Translations under genes and position numbers: made by a program | DNA from: Flammeovirgaceae bacterium UBA6059 | GTDB taxonomy: Bacteria; Bacteroidota; Bacteroidia; Cytophagales; Cyclobacteriaceae | Assembly (NCBI GenBank): GCA_002435755.1 | Contig: DIYH01000035.1 | Location: 310,001-374,000 of the forward strand | Reading direction: 5' to 3' | Length of the DNA: 64,000 nucleotides | In this document: piece after piece, positions 34,874-44,844 of the stretch | Layout: every line of letters starts with the position of its first letter | Position numbering within the stretch: the first letter of the stretch is position 1 | Notes under the pieces: model-generated | The model's database searches: none | What the model was told of the DNA's origin: nothing | The model's input: the letters and a program-made list of their open reading frames with translations, nothing else

Positions 34874-37680
34874 CCTCTGATTTCTTCCTTGCGATTGGCA
34901 GGATCCAATACATCATAGGTAACATCGGCAAGGTAAAAATAGGTTCCGCTCTCCAGGATAGACCCACCATTCGTCTGACCATCCCAGTTGATAAAGATGC
35001 CATTTTCAAGGTCTTCTGAAGACTCATATTGAAATATCTCTTTGCCAGTCCTGTCGTAGATCCTCAAGAGCACATTTTCTACAAATCTTGGACAGTTTGC
35101 AAAATCAAACCCAATAATCTCTCCATCAGAGTAAAACGGGCCAAAAGCATCATTCACACCATCATCATTTGGCGTAAATACATTGGGCAATAAATAGTTA
35201 GGGCAGTTGTCGTTGCAGACAGGTTCTGTCAGCTCACTTTCGTTTCCGGATCTGTCTACGGAAGCTATTCTATAACATCCCTTGTAAGACCTGATCGTTG
35301 TGTGAGCGTAAGACTCAGCCTCGACATAGTCTACTAAAGTATATCCATCTTCAGCACCTGATTCGGAAAAGTAAATGTTATATCCTCTTACATCATCCTC
35401 GCACTGTGAGTTGTCATCCATTTCCCATACGAGCCGGTTTTCGAACTCCCTAAAACTGCAGCTCTGTCCTGCAAGAAATGATTCACAATCGAAACCGTCT
35501 TCCAATCTAAAAGCTATGGGTGTACAGGGTGGAATAAGATCATTAGGTTGTCCGCAGATGATCTGTGAATTATTAAGCAGTGGTTCTACTATAATTGGAT
35601 TGCCGTATGAGCCTTGTGTTGTCACGAAATAGCAATATTCCGTCTCATCATCGAGTGGCACACCATTGTGGCTACCATCGTCTAAATAGTTAAACCCACT
35701 GAAGTTAACGTTCACTTCATCAATCAACACAAATTCATCAGGGCTGAAGTCATCAACATTGTCACGGTAAATAAAATGGGTCGGAAAATCCTGCACATTG
35801 TTGGACCATGGAACAGTCGCTCCCCAGCTAAGTGCAATCGAGCTGACCCTTGGGTCTACTTCCAATCTGACTGTTGAAGCACTTGCAGAACTATCGACAA
35901 AATTGTTGAGACCATCGAATAGTCTGATGCGATAACTGTATACATTATCCTTAGTGTTGATACCTGTATCGAAAAGCACAGTATCAGCCTGAGGAGGAAA
36001 GCGCGTCTCTTCTTGTGAACCATCCGCACCAATGTAGCGAACTACCTCATAGCTATACGGAGGTGGAAACTGCTCATCATCAATCTCAAGTGGTGGTGTC
36101 CACGCTACTCTCACAGTTCCCTCTGTTTCCGAAGTGGTTTCTATTGAAGCATTGGTGATCACCGGAGCATCAGCCGCAATGGTCTCGCAAACCTCCATGC
36201 TGGCATAACTCGTGCCTCCAGCGGGCAATGGAAACTCTGCTACCAGTCTGTAGCAATAAGTAGCTCCCGGTGCTAATCCTAAGCCTCCATTATTGTCTAG
36301 GAAAGTGGTGTCCAATCGATCAAGTTCGCCCACTCTGCGATATCCTGCATTGGCAGGTATGCCTACCTGACAATCATCAGCCACAAAATCATAACTATCC
36401 ACACGTCTCCATACCTCGATGGTGGAGGCATTAAAACATTCGTAAGTGTCCCAGTCTATCTGAATTTGCTTGCCTGGCAGTACCTGCGACTCCACCCCTT
36501 TAGGCGCAGGAGCAACTACCGTAATGTTCCAGGTTGCAAACTCGGCCAGACTCGGACCTGAGTCAGGATCATCTTTGGCTTTAATCTGAACTTCATAAGG
36601 TCGCTCACGCACATGCCTGCAATCGGTTTGCCAGTCAACCCTTAAAGCAGCAGGGCTACTCTGAAAAGTGGGAGGATCAGGCGAAAACATAGCTGCATTA
36701 GAACTCAATTCGAAGGGGCCACCAAAAGCCTCCATTCTAACTGGATGTCCATCAGGATCACTTGCCTGTATTATTTCGGATACGAAAGTGCCTGCCTCTA
36801 CACACAAATCAGGCGGTGCAGCAATGACCGGTCTTTGGTTGTCACTTTCTTCTATAATCACTTGCATATCGCGCGTGACATAACCCAATGTGGTCCATTC
36901 GTCACCAATAAAACGCCACTCTCTTACGATAAATGCAAAGTTGTATTCACCAATAGCTCCAGGAGCGTCCCAAATCACGTCACCTGTGATGCTGTCCACT
37001 TTGAAAATAGGGGTCCCGGGCACATCTTCTCGACCATTCTGGAAGTCGAAGTAGAACTCAGGAGAATTGGGAAAACGATAGTTGGCTACTTCAGTATCTA
37101 CATCTTGACGTGGGATCACTACATGATATGACAGACTGTCACCATCCGGATCAAATGCAGCTGGGTTATGAACATAGCGTGCACCAACTGCACCCTTATC
37201 TACAGGTGGTGAAAGCAGAACCGGCGTATTGTTAAGACCAGCGAAAGGGTCTATTTTGATCTGAGTTTCTACATAAAACGGTGTGTCCACTGAGTTGTCC
37301 ATGTTGACTACACCAGCATTTCGGTTGAATTCGCGAAATCTTATGGTATAGGTACCTGCAGCCTGAAAAGTATGTGTAACTTTAAAAGTATTGATGGCAA
37401 TCTGATCACCAATATCAATTGTCTCCTGGAAGAAAACCTCATCTTCCAGGATATCGATGATCGTACCATCTCCGAAATTCACTTCACCTCCGCCAAATCT
37501 CACCTGGGAGCCTGTATCGGTATAGCCAATAATCGTAAATTCATACTCCAGGCTACTGTTGGAGACCCTACGGGCTATAATCTCTCCGGCCCTTATATGT
37601 GTTGCCCTCACTTCTACCACCAGCATCAAACTGGCCAGCAGAACAATAGCCATCTGCCACAATACCTTCAATCTTTTCAT
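34852..37680 (-). CDS. Large secreted protein with gliding/T9SS type B C-terminal domain
   Basis: The 942-residue protein has a signal peptide (MKRLKVLWQMAIVLLASLML) ending before ATHIRAGEI. Residues about 26-285 form an ATHIxxG domain with DPDGDSLSYHV and FIVREWRF, also present in the next gene upstream. About four fibronectin III-like or Ig-like segments follow, and from about 831 a CHU_C domain (LPNVFTPNDDGVNDAF to the end) that directs type IX secretion as a type B sorting signal. It should be exported to the cell surface or medium. Function is unknown; adhesion or matrix roles are typical. Confidence 0.88.
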   Translation of the reverse strand: MKRLKVLWQMAIVLLASLMLVVEVRATHIRAGEIIARRVSNSSLEYEFTIIGYTDTGSQVRFGGGEVNFGDGTIIDILEDEVFFQETIDIGDQIAINTFKVTHTFQAAGTYTIRFREFNRNAGVVNMDNSVDTPFYVETQIKIDPFAGLNNTPVLLSPPVDKGAVGARYVHNPAAFDPDGDSLSYHVVIPRQDVDTEVANYRFPNSPEFYFDFQNGREDVPGTPIFKVDSITGDVIWDAPGAIGEYNFAFIVREWRFIGDEWTTLGYVTRDMQVIIEESDNQRPVIAAPPDLCVEAGTFVSEIIQASDPDGHPVRMEAFGGPFELSSNAAMFSPDPPTFQSSPAALRVDWQTDCRHVRERPYEVQIKAKDDPDSGPSLAEFATWNITVVAPAPKGVESQVLPGKQIQIDWDTYECFNASTIEVWRRVDSYDFVADDCQVGIPANAGYRRVGELDRLDTTFLDNNGGLGLAPGATYCYRLVAEFPLPAGGTSYASMEVCETIAADAPVITNASIETTSETEGTVRVAWTPPLEIDDEQFPPPYSYEVVRYIGADGSQEETRFPPQADTVLFDTGINTKDNVYSYRIRLFDGLNNFVDSSASASTVRLEVDPRVSSIALSWGATVPWSNNVQDFPTHFIYRDNVDDFSPDEFVLIDEVNVNFSGFNYLDDGSHNGVPLDDETEYCYFVTTQGSYGNPIIVEPLLNNSQIICGQPNDLIPPCTPIAFRLEDGFDCESFLAGQSCSFREFENRLVWEMDDNSQCEDDVRGYNIYFSESGAEDGYTLVDYVEAESYAHTTIRSYKGCYRIASVDRSGNESELTEPVCNDNCPNYLLPNVFTPNDDGVNDAFGPFYSDGEIIGFDFANCPRFVENVLLRIYDRTGKEIFQYESSEDLENGIFINWDGQTNGGSILESGTYFYLADVTYDVLDPANRKEEIRGWVQLLK

Positions 37681-37748
37681 CGACTACTCAGCTTCTTGAC
37701 AACTTTATGATAACATTAAATTTAACCAGTTCCCTTAAATCTAGGTCC

Positions 37749-39122
37749 TTAATCCAAAACGATTCTCTCGGTGTGCTGTTTTTTATCATACACCACTTTT
37801 AGCAAATAAATTCCTTTGGGGAGACCCTCTACCGCAAATTGAAGTGGTTGATCAGTAGCGATGATGCTATCCCAATAGACTTCTCGACCAATGCTGTTAT
37901 ATATCTGTATTTCAACCGACCGGCCGGTTATTCTCGCCAAATCGACATTTAGCACATCTTTCACAGGATTAGGATAGCAACTGACTGTATAATTCTCATT
38001 GTCTGTGACACTTGTGATTATAGAGGAAGATAAAGAAGAGCAGTTAGCCGAAAAAAGTAACGATCCTGAACCAATTACATGATTTGACGTGTCTATCACA
38101 ACAAGATGCAGCAAACCAATATCAGCGGTTTCAGATTCATTGTTAATAAACTCAACATCAAACTCTCCCCTTCCCAAACTACTTAAGGTTAGACTCTCAA
38201 CATCGCTAAGAACTCCACCATCAATGTAGATATCACCGTCATGATCGGATGAAATATAGACTTTAGCTCCGGCAGTACCCTGGATACTAACCTGATGCAG
38301 TTCACCCATGCCCATGCACTTGAAATCAGCGACATCAACTCTCGCACCTACATTCCTTGCTTCCAACTGTACATTTAAATATATGTCATAAATAGATTCA
38401 CTGATCATGGTCTTTTCCTCACCTAGGTTTCGCCACTCCCTAACTTTTAAAGCCAACGTGTATTTACCAATGACCCTTGGATTTATAATAGAAAATTGCC
38501 CGGACACAGGAGAAACATAAAAGTCATCAGCAAAGTCATTCATAAATTGATAGTCCTCAACTGTGGTGGAATCTGAAGACAAGGGAATAGCGACATGGAA
38601 TGAAAGACTGTCACCATCACTATCTCTTATTGCCGGATCAAAATGAAAGTCCTGACCTATTCTGGCCGAGCCAAAACCAAAAGGAGCTGCCCGTGGAGTT
38701 TGGTTGCTCCCAAGTATCGGATCGATTTTAAATGTGGTTTTGATAAAAAATGGAGTATCAACCGAATTGGAGAAGTTGACCATTCCAGCATCTCGGTTAA
38801 ATTCAGCATAGCCCACTTCATAAACTCCCGGTGAAGGGAAATTGTATATCGTAGAATAAGTTGCGTATGCCCTTTCGAATCCTAAGTCAAGCCATTCTCC
38901 AGTAGTCTCAAAAGGTTCTATTGTTTCTATAGGTTCACCATTGATATATAACCTATTTACTCCAGGTTGAACACTGCTTCCTGTATTTGACCAAAGTGTC
39001 ACATTGATTTGATAAGTCAATCCGCTTATCGGTCTAACATCAATATGACCTCCCACGATGTGTGTAGCCCTAGTAAAATGAGCCGTCATCAATAGTATTA
39101 AACAAAGAATGTAACCCCCCAT
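37749..39122 (-). CDS. Secreted protein with T9SS type A sorting domain, paralogue of the neighbour
   Basis: I use ATG 39122 (MGGYILCLILLMTAHFTRA, a signal peptide); a frame starting 27 bases earlier would use TTG. The 457-residue protein has the same N-terminal architecture as the 942-residue protein downstream: ATHIVGGHI, EFNRDAGMVNFSNSVDTPFF, DSDGDSLSFHVAIP and LKVREWRN. The middle is a short beta region. The last 75 residues (YPNPVKDVLNVDL, then GIYLLKVVY) are a T9SS type A (Por) sorting domain. The role is unknown. It lies 68 bases upstream of the large paralogue on the same strand. Confidence 0.87.
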   Translation of the reverse strand: MGGYILCLILLMTAHFTRATHIVGGHIDVRPISGLTYQINVTLWSNTGSSVQPGVNRLYINGEPIETIEPFETTGEWLDLGFERAYATYSTIYNFPSPGVYEVGYAEFNRDAGMVNFSNSVDTPFFIKTTFKIDPILGSNQTPRAAPFGFGSARIGQDFHFDPAIRDSDGDSLSFHVAIPLSSDSTTVEDYQFMNDFADDFYVSPVSGQFSIINPRVIGKYTLALKVREWRNLGEEKTMISESIYDIYLNVQLEARNVGARVDVADFKCMGMGELHQVSIQGTAGAKVYISSDHDGDIYIDGGVLSDVESLTLSSLGRGEFDVEFINNESETADIGLLHLVVIDTSNHVIGSGSLLFSANCSSLSSSIITSVTDNENYTVSCYPNPVKDVLNVDLARITGRSVEIQIYNSIGREVYWDSIIATDQPLQFAVEGLPKGIYLLKVVYDKKQHTERIVLD

Positions 39123-39228
39123 ATTATTAGTCGCTAACGTTGAAAACAATTAAAAAAAACAGTCTGTTCGTATAACAATTTAAGACATTTAAACACCTAT
39201 TTAGAACTAGTTAAAATAAAAATAGAGA

Positions 39229-39259
39229 TTGTTTGAAAAGGTTTCCAAATGTACCTTTG
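39229..39259 (+). promoter_or_regulatory. Promoter TTG-N20-TACCTTTG for sdhCAB
   Basis: TTG at 39229-39231 and TACCTTTG at 39252-39259 are separated by 20 bases, close to the Bacteroidota consensus. The sdhC ATG is 38 bases after the -7 box. Confidence 0.75.
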
Positions 39260-39297
39260 ACAGGTATGTATAACGATTGAAAACCGTCTAAAAGTAT

Positions 39298-39981
39298 ATG
39301 AGTTGGTTCACGCAAACAATAACAAGTACACTTGGCAGAAAGCTGCTAATGGCCCTTACAGGCCTTTTTCTTGTACTATTTTTAGTTGTGCATCTTGCTG
39401 GTAATTTGCAGTTGTTAAAAGGAGATGAGGGAGAAGCCTTTAATATTTACGCTAAGTTCATGACTACCAACGGGTTGATCAAAACTACTTCATATTTGCT
39501 CTATGCAACCTTTATCGGACATATAGTATGGTCGCTCTTACTCACAGCACACAATCAAAAGGCCAGAGGGCCTGAAAAATATGCCTATTCGAAGGCAGCT
39601 CCCAGTGTTTCCTGGAATTCTCGTAATATGGGGCTGCTCGGTACGATTGTATTTGTTTTCCTGGTCATACACATGCGGAATTTTTGGTACGAAATGCACT
39701 GGGGCAATGTACCTATGGTGATGATCGAGGGAGAAGAGTATAAAAATCTATATGCTATAGTCAATGCCTCTTTCGGAGAATGGTGGTACGTAGCGCTCTA
39801 CACCTTTGCTATGCTAGGCCTTGCCTTTCACTTGTATCATGGTTTTCAAAGTGCCTTTCAAACGCTTGGACTTAACACTTCTAAATATACACCAGCTATC
39901 CAGGGTGCCGGCGTGGCATTCTCAATTATAATACCGGGGTTGTTTGCATTGATCCCGATATGGATGTTCTTGGTTAGATAA
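39298..39981 (+). CDS. sdhC: Succinate dehydrogenase/fumarate reductase cytochrome b subunit
   Basis: The 227-residue membrane anchor has five hydrophobic segments with histidines placed for two b hemes (VVHLAGNLQL, FIGHIVW, FLVIHMRNFWYEMHW, FHLYHGF). This is the single-anchor type B form seen in Bacteroidota and epsilonproteobacteria, so no sdhD is expected. It passes electrons between the iron-sulfur subunit and menaquinone. It is the first gene of the sdhCAB operon, 19 bases before sdhA. Confidence 0.95.
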   Translation: MSWFTQTITSTLGRKLLMALTGLFLVLFLVVHLAGNLQLLKGDEGEAFNIYAKFMTTNGLIKTTSYLLYATFIGHIVWSLLLTAHNQKARGPEKYAYSKAAPSVSWNSRNMGLLGTIVFVFLVIHMRNFWYEMHWGNVPMVMIEGEEYKNLYAIVNASFGEWWYVALYTFAMLGLAFHLYHGFQSAFQTLGLNTSKYTPAIQGAGVAFSIIIPGLFALIPIWMFLVR

Positions 39982-40000
39982 TGCTAAATGTAAAGCGAAT

Positions 40001-41935
40001 ATGAAATTAGATTCGAAAATACCTGAAGGACCTATCGGCGAAAAGTGGGGGCGTCATAAATTCGGTGTTAAACTGGTCAACCCGGCCAATAAACGTAAGT
40101 ATGATGTAATCGTGGTAGGTACTGGCCTGGCAGGCGCATCAGCGGCAGCTTCCTTGGCAGAACTCGGCTATAACGTCAAGGCTTTCTGCTTTCAGGATAG
40201 TCCGAGACGGGCACACAGTATCGCCGCGCAAGGAGGTATCAATGCTGCTAAAAACTACCAAAATGATGGTGATAGCGTATTCAGGCTGTTTTATGATACG
40301 GTCAAAGGTGGGGATTACAGGTCAAGAGAAGCTAATGTTCATAGATTAGCCGAAGTATCTGTAAACATTATAGATCAATGCGTAGCACAGGGGGTCCCTT
40401 TTGCACGTGAGTACGGAGGATTGTTGGCCAACCGTTCATTTGGAGGTGCGCAGGTGTCACGAACATTCTATGCCAAAGGGCAAACGGGTCAACAGCTGCT
40501 CTTAGGCGCTTACAGTGCATTAAGCCGGCAGGTGGCTAATGGTAAAGTAAAGCTTTACACCAGAACAGAAATGATGGATTTGGTAATGGTCGATGGCAAA
40601 GCCAAAGGCATTGTCACACGGAATCTACTTACCGGAGCTATCGAGTCTCACAGCGCTCATGCCGTATTACTCTGTACAGGAGGTTATGGTAATGTTTTCT
40701 ATCTATCTACTAATGCCATGGGCTCCAACGTGACTGCAGCCTGGAGGGCCCATAGAAAAGGAGCATTATTCGCTAATCCCTGCTTTACGCAAATACACCC
40801 GACGTGTATACCGGTACATGGAGAAAACCAGTCGAAACTGACACTGATGTCAGAATCATTGAGAAATGATGGACGTGTATGGGTACCTAAAACAGTAGAG
40901 CTAGCCGAGAAGATCAGGTCAGGAACCACTAAAGCGAGCGACTTACCAGAAGATCAACGAGACTACTACCTTGAAGCGAAGTATCCTTCGTTTGGTAACC
41001 TTGTCCCACGCGATGTAGCATCAAGAAATGCAAAAGTTGTGTGTGATGAAGGCAGAGGAGTAGGTGGAACAGGCCTTGCTGTATATCTTGATTTCCGTGA
41101 CGCTATCAAGCGAGATGGTCGAGATACAATTGCAGGTAAGTATGGCAACCTGTTTGACATTTATGAGAAGATCACTGGAGATGATCCCTACTCCGTACCT
41201 ATGATGATCTACCCAGCGGTACACTACACCATGGGTGGCCTATGGGTTGACTATAATTTGCAAACCACTATACCCGGACTATATGCACTTGGGGAAGCTA
41301 ACTTCTCAGATCATGGGGCTAACAGACTTGGCGCCAGCGCTTTGATGCAAGGTCTGGCTGATGGCTACTTCGTGATCCCATATACTATTGGAGATTTTCT
41401 TGCCGGTGAGCCTTATACTAAACCTTCTACTGATCAATCAGAGTTCAAAGAGGCTGAAAAGGCCGTGAAAGATCAAATCGACAAACTCATCAGCATTAAC
41501 GGTAGCAAGCCAGTCGATCATTTCCACAAAAGGCTTGGTAAAGTGATGTGGGACTACTGCGGCATGTCCCGTACTGAAGAAGGGCTCAAAAAAGCCAAGA
41601 AAATGGTACAGGAAATCAAAGAAGAATTCTGGAAGGATGTGAAAGTGATAGGCACAAATGAGGAGCTCAACATGACCCTTGAGAAGGCCAATCGAGTAGC
41701 CGACTTCTTAGAATTAGGTGAGTTGATGATTGATGATGCACTTGACAGAAATGAGTCATGTGGTGGTCACTTCAGAGAAGAATCTCAGACTGAGGAAGGA
41801 GAAGCTAAAAGAGACGATGAAAACTATTCTTACGTGTCAGCATGGGAATACACGGGTGAAGGCAAAGACGAGAAGCTGCACAAAGAAGAGTTGGTCTTCG
41901 AGAATGTGAAACTCACACAGAGAAGTTATAAATAG
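40001..41935 (+). CDS. sdhA: Succinate dehydrogenase flavoprotein subunit
   Basis: The 644-residue catalytic subunit oxidises succinate to fumarate. It has the Rossmann motif VVGTGLAGASAAASLAELGY, the FAD-linking His region HSIAAQGGINAAKNY, the active-site TQIHPTCIP, and YPAVHYTMGGLWVDYN. Length agrees with the type B enzyme of Bacteroidota. It works with the 2Fe-2S/4Fe-4S/3Fe-4S protein encoded 26 bases downstream. Confidence 0.97.
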   Translation: MKLDSKIPEGPIGEKWGRHKFGVKLVNPANKRKYDVIVVGTGLAGASAAASLAELGYNVKAFCFQDSPRRAHSIAAQGGINAAKNYQNDGDSVFRLFYDTVKGGDYRSREANVHRLAEVSVNIIDQCVAQGVPFAREYGGLLANRSFGGAQVSRTFYAKGQTGQQLLLGAYSALSRQVANGKVKLYTRTEMMDLVMVDGKAKGIVTRNLLTGAIESHSAHAVLLCTGGYGNVFYLSTNAMGSNVTAAWRAHRKGALFANPCFTQIHPTCIPVHGENQSKLTLMSESLRNDGRVWVPKTVELAEKIRSGTTKASDLPEDQRDYYLEAKYPSFGNLVPRDVASRNAKVVCDEGRGVGGTGLAVYLDFRDAIKRDGRDTIAGKYGNLFDIYEKITGDDPYSVPMMIYPAVHYTMGGLWVDYNLQTTIPGLYALGEANFSDHGANRLGASALMQGLADGYFVIPYTIGDFLAGEPYTKPSTDQSEFKEAEKAVKDQIDKLISINGSKPVDHFHKRLGKVMWDYCGMSRTEEGLKKAKKMVQEIKEEFWKDVKVIGTNEELNMTLEKANRVADFLELGELMIDDALDRNESCGGHFREESQTEEGEAKRDDENYSYVSAWEYTGEGKDEKLHKEELVFENVKLTQRSYK

Positions 41936-41961
41936 AACGCAAAAGACAAAACACTCATAAT

Positions 41962-42705
41962 ATGGATTTGACCTTAAAAATCTGGCGACAAAAAAACGCT
42001 AATTCTAAAGGCAAAATGGAAACATATCAAGTGAAGGACATCTCTGAGGATACCTCCTTTCTTGAAATGTTGGATATACTCAACAATGATCTTGAGTCTA
42101 AGGGAGAAGATCCTGTGCATTTTGATCATGATTGTAGAGAGGGTATCTGTGGCATGTGTAGCCTATACATCAATGGTCATCCACATGGACCTCAACAAAC
42201 TACTACCTGCCAGCTTCACATGCGTAGCTTCAAAGATGGTGATACCATTACCATAGAGCCATGGAGAGCTGCAGCATTCCCAGTGGTCAAAGATCTGGTG
42301 GTCGACAGAACAGCGTTCGACCGCATCATTCAATCGGGAGGTTACGTGAGTGTGAACACGGGTGGTGTACCTGATGCTAATGAGCTTCCCATACCTAAAG
42401 TAGTAGCCGATGAGGCAATGGACGCGGCGACCTGTATTGGTTGTGGAGCGTGTGTGGCCGCTTGCAAAAATGCTTCTGCTATGCTATTCGTTTCTGCTAA
42501 GGTTTCTCATCTCGCATTGCTTCCTCAAGGTAAAGTAGAGGCTGCTCAGAGAGCGCAAAAGATGGTAGCCCAAATGGATGAAGAGGGGTTTGGTGCCTGT
42601 ACAAATACAGGGGCTTGCTCAGCGGAGTGCCCTAAGGAGATAGACCTTACCAACATCGCTCGATTGAACAGAGAATATCTGTCGGCCAGTTTTGCAGCCG
42701 AGTAG
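41962..42705 (+). CDS. sdhB: Succinate dehydrogenase iron-sulfur subunit
   Basis: The 247-residue protein has a plant-type 2Fe-2S cluster (CREGICGMCSLYINGHPHG, then C further on) and two more clusters bound by CIGCGACVAACKN and CTNTGACSAECPKE. It transfers electrons from the flavoprotein to the cytochrome b subunit. A short hairpin with a T run follows the stop and ends the operon. Confidence 0.97.
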   Translation: MDLTLKIWRQKNANSKGKMETYQVKDISEDTSFLEMLDILNNDLESKGEDPVHFDHDCREGICGMCSLYINGHPHGPQQTTTCQLHMRSFKDGDTITIEPWRAAAFPVVKDLVVDRTAFDRIIQSGGYVSVNTGGVPDANELPIPKVVADEAMDAATCIGCGACVAACKNASAMLFVSAKVSHLALLPQGKVEAAQRAQKMVAQMDEEGFGACTNTGACSAECPKEIDLTNIARLNREYLSASFAAE

Positions 42706-42728
42706 AGATAGATAAGAATGTGGAAATT

Positions 42729-42756
42729 AAAAGGGGCTTTAAGTCCCTTTTTTATT
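42729..42756 (+). terminator. Terminator after sdhCAB
   Basis: AAAAGGGGCTT pairs with AAGTCCCTTTTTT with one G-T pair and is followed by T-rich sequence. The loop is very short, so some of the inner pairs may not form. Confidence 0.6.
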
Positions 42757-42759
42757 TTC

Positions 42760-43842
42760 TTACGAGCCGACAATCATTCTTGAATACCTACCAAAGAGCT
42801 TCCTGAAAGCTCTCACAATAAAAAGACTCCCTACAATTGACATGACGAGCATAGACAAAGCCCCAAGGATAACGTTGATCGGGGCTATTGCATTGAGATC
42901 CAATATTGGTGCGTAGAAGCCTGCTCCCATTAGCATGAAAACAAAAAATGTATGTGTGAAATAGATCGAAAAAGCAGATTCCGCAACGTTGCTTAGCCAC
43001 CTGGGTGCACTCTCACCCAAGTCCCTCAGCCAAAGAATGAATAGAACTCCCATTGCCAATTTCTGAGCATAGTACAAAGTCTCTCTGAGATCGACAAATC
43101 CTATCATTTGAATATCTGCAATAAAAAGATAAACGAGACCAATACTACAGGATATGGTAATAATCCAAAGTACAGCTGCATTCGATTTGAGCTTATCAAG
43201 TTTACTGGAAAGGTCTCGTCCCAGATACATACCGAAAGCATAGGCACCCATAAAGTAAATCATGGTCTGTAAGCTTAGGATATAATCAAAAGCCATTTGC
43301 ACCCTGGTCGAGACCAATGGAATGATCATCAAGACTATAAAAATCGGCTTCCCAAATTTCTCATTGTCAAGTATAGCATCAAGTATGGGTGTCATCAGAA
43401 ACAGAAAGAATAGTACTGGCATATACCAGTAGGGGCCTACAGCCTTGCCATATAATAAGTAGCGAGGGATCGCCTTAATATAAGAAAGGAAGCTTTCGTG
43501 GAACACTCCCGTTCCGGCTTCATTATCTAGCACTCCAAAGATCAAGGTAAAGAATACGTAAGGCAAAAAGACATTCTTAAACTTGGACCTATAGAACTTC
43601 CTATATCCCCTACTCTTCAAAATTGCCGTATAAAGCAGCCCCGAAATAATTGCAAAATACAGAGTGCTATCGTGGAATAAAACTTCGTTAGCAATCACCA
43701 AAGGATGTGTAAAGTCCAGTTCAAATCCATTTGCACCAAGGAAAGCAGCAACAATGGAATGGATCAAGACGATCTGAATGATTGCCAAACCTCTAAAACT
43801 ATGTAGGTACCCCAAAAACTGGGAATGGGCATTTTGTGACAT
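42760..43842 (-). CDS. Acyltransferase family 3 membrane protein
   Basis: The 360-residue protein has about ten membrane segments and the family start GYLHSFRGLAIIQIVLIHS, whose His is expected to be catalytic in O-acyl transfer. Other hallmarks are the YWYMPVLFFLFLM segment and a C-terminal IYFTHTFFVFMLMG. Such enzymes acetylate or acylate surface polysaccharides or lipids; the acceptor is unknown. It converges on sdhCAB and diverges from tesB. Confidence 0.88.
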   Translation of the reverse strand: MSQNAHSQFLGYLHSFRGLAIIQIVLIHSIVAAFLGANGFELDFTHPLVIANEVLFHDSTLYFAIISGLLYTAILKSRGYRKFYRSKFKNVFLPYVFFTLIFGVLDNEAGTGVFHESFLSYIKAIPRYLLYGKAVGPYWYMPVLFFLFLMTPILDAILDNEKFGKPIFIVLMIIPLVSTRVQMAFDYILSLQTMIYFMGAYAFGMYLGRDLSSKLDKLKSNAAVLWIITISCSIGLVYLFIADIQMIGFVDLRETLYYAQKLAMGVLFILWLRDLGESAPRWLSNVAESAFSIYFTHTFFVFMLMGAGFYAPILDLNAIAPINVILGALSMLVMSIVGSLFIVRAFRKLFGRYSRMIVGS

Positions 43843-43987
43843 GAAGAGAGCTTAGATTTTGAAGAGGCGGAAGTAACTAAAATTCCATCTGCCAATCAAT
43901 CCTGAATCAAAATGAAAGAATTTGAACTGTCAAAAAAGATTCTACAATAGGGAACCTACGGTTTATCTTTAACGCTTATAAAAACGT

Positions 43988-44839
43988 ATGAAAGGGACTA
44001 AAGAATTGATCGAGCACCTAACGCTCGAGCCTATAGAGATCAACATTTTCAGAGGACAAAGTGCGAGTATTGGTAGTCCCAGAGTCTTCGGAGGTCAGGT
44101 ATTGGCACAGGCATTAGAAGCTGCTAATCAGACTGTCCCGGAAGATCGTACCGTCCATTCACTTCACGGCTATTTTATATTGGCTGGAGATATTGAGCGG
44201 CCGATTGTGTACCAGGTGGATCGCATCAGAGATGGCAAAAGCTTTACTACTCGCAGAGTAGTTGCCTTTCAGCACGGTAAAGCAATCTTTAACATGTCTG
44301 CCAGTTTTCATATACAGGAAGATGGATATGACCATCAGTCCACCGCACCGGATGTACCTGGGCCTGACGAGCTCAAGGATGATCATGACGTGATCCAGAC
44401 TTATGCAAGCTCGCTACCTTCAAAGGTGCAAGCCTGGTTGAATATACCCAGGCCTATTGAGTTTCGGTCTGTCGAGCCACCTACTATTCAGAATATGATG
44501 AAATCAAGTGATCAACAGTATGTTTGGTTCAAAGCTAAGGGAGAGGTACCTGACCAGCAGCGCATGCATCAGACGATATTGGCATATGCTTCTGACTACA
44601 ATTTGCTCGGTGCTGCAGTCAAAAAACATGGCAAGACTTTCCTCGATATGAAGCTCACAGCCAGCTTGGATCACGCCATGTGGTTCCATAGAGACTTTAG
44701 GGTAGACGATTGGTTGCTGTACTCACTTGACAGCCCCAGTGCTTCCAATGCTCGTGGGTTTACAAGAGGGAGTATCTTTGACCAGGCTGGCAACCTTGTT
44801 GCTTCCGTCGTGCAAGAGGGGTTGATTCGACCTAAATAG
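43988..44839 (+). CDS. tesB: Acyl-CoA thioesterase II
   Basis: The 283-residue double-hotdog thioesterase has FRGQSASIGSPRVFGGQVLAQ and HSLHGYFILAGD in the first domain and DHAMWFHRDFRVDDWLLY in the second. Together these hold the Asp/Thr/Gln catalytic set of TesB. It hydrolyses medium and long acyl-CoAs in the cytoplasm. A weak -7-like box TATCTTTA lies at 43964-43971. It converges on the EF-hand gene with a 5-base gap. Confidence 0.92.
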   Translation: MKGTKELIEHLTLEPIEINIFRGQSASIGSPRVFGGQVLAQALEAANQTVPEDRTVHSLHGYFILAGDIERPIVYQVDRIRDGKSFTTRRVVAFQHGKAIFNMSASFHIQEDGYDHQSTAPDVPGPDELKDDHDVIQTYASSLPSKVQAWLNIPRPIEFRSVEPPTIQNMMKSSDQQYVWFKAKGEVPDQQRMHQTILAYASDYNLLGAAVKKHGKTFLDMKLTASLDHAMWFHRDFRVDDWLLYSLDSPSASNARGFTRGSIFDQAGNLVASVVQEGLIRPK

Positions 44840-44844
44840 CTTCT

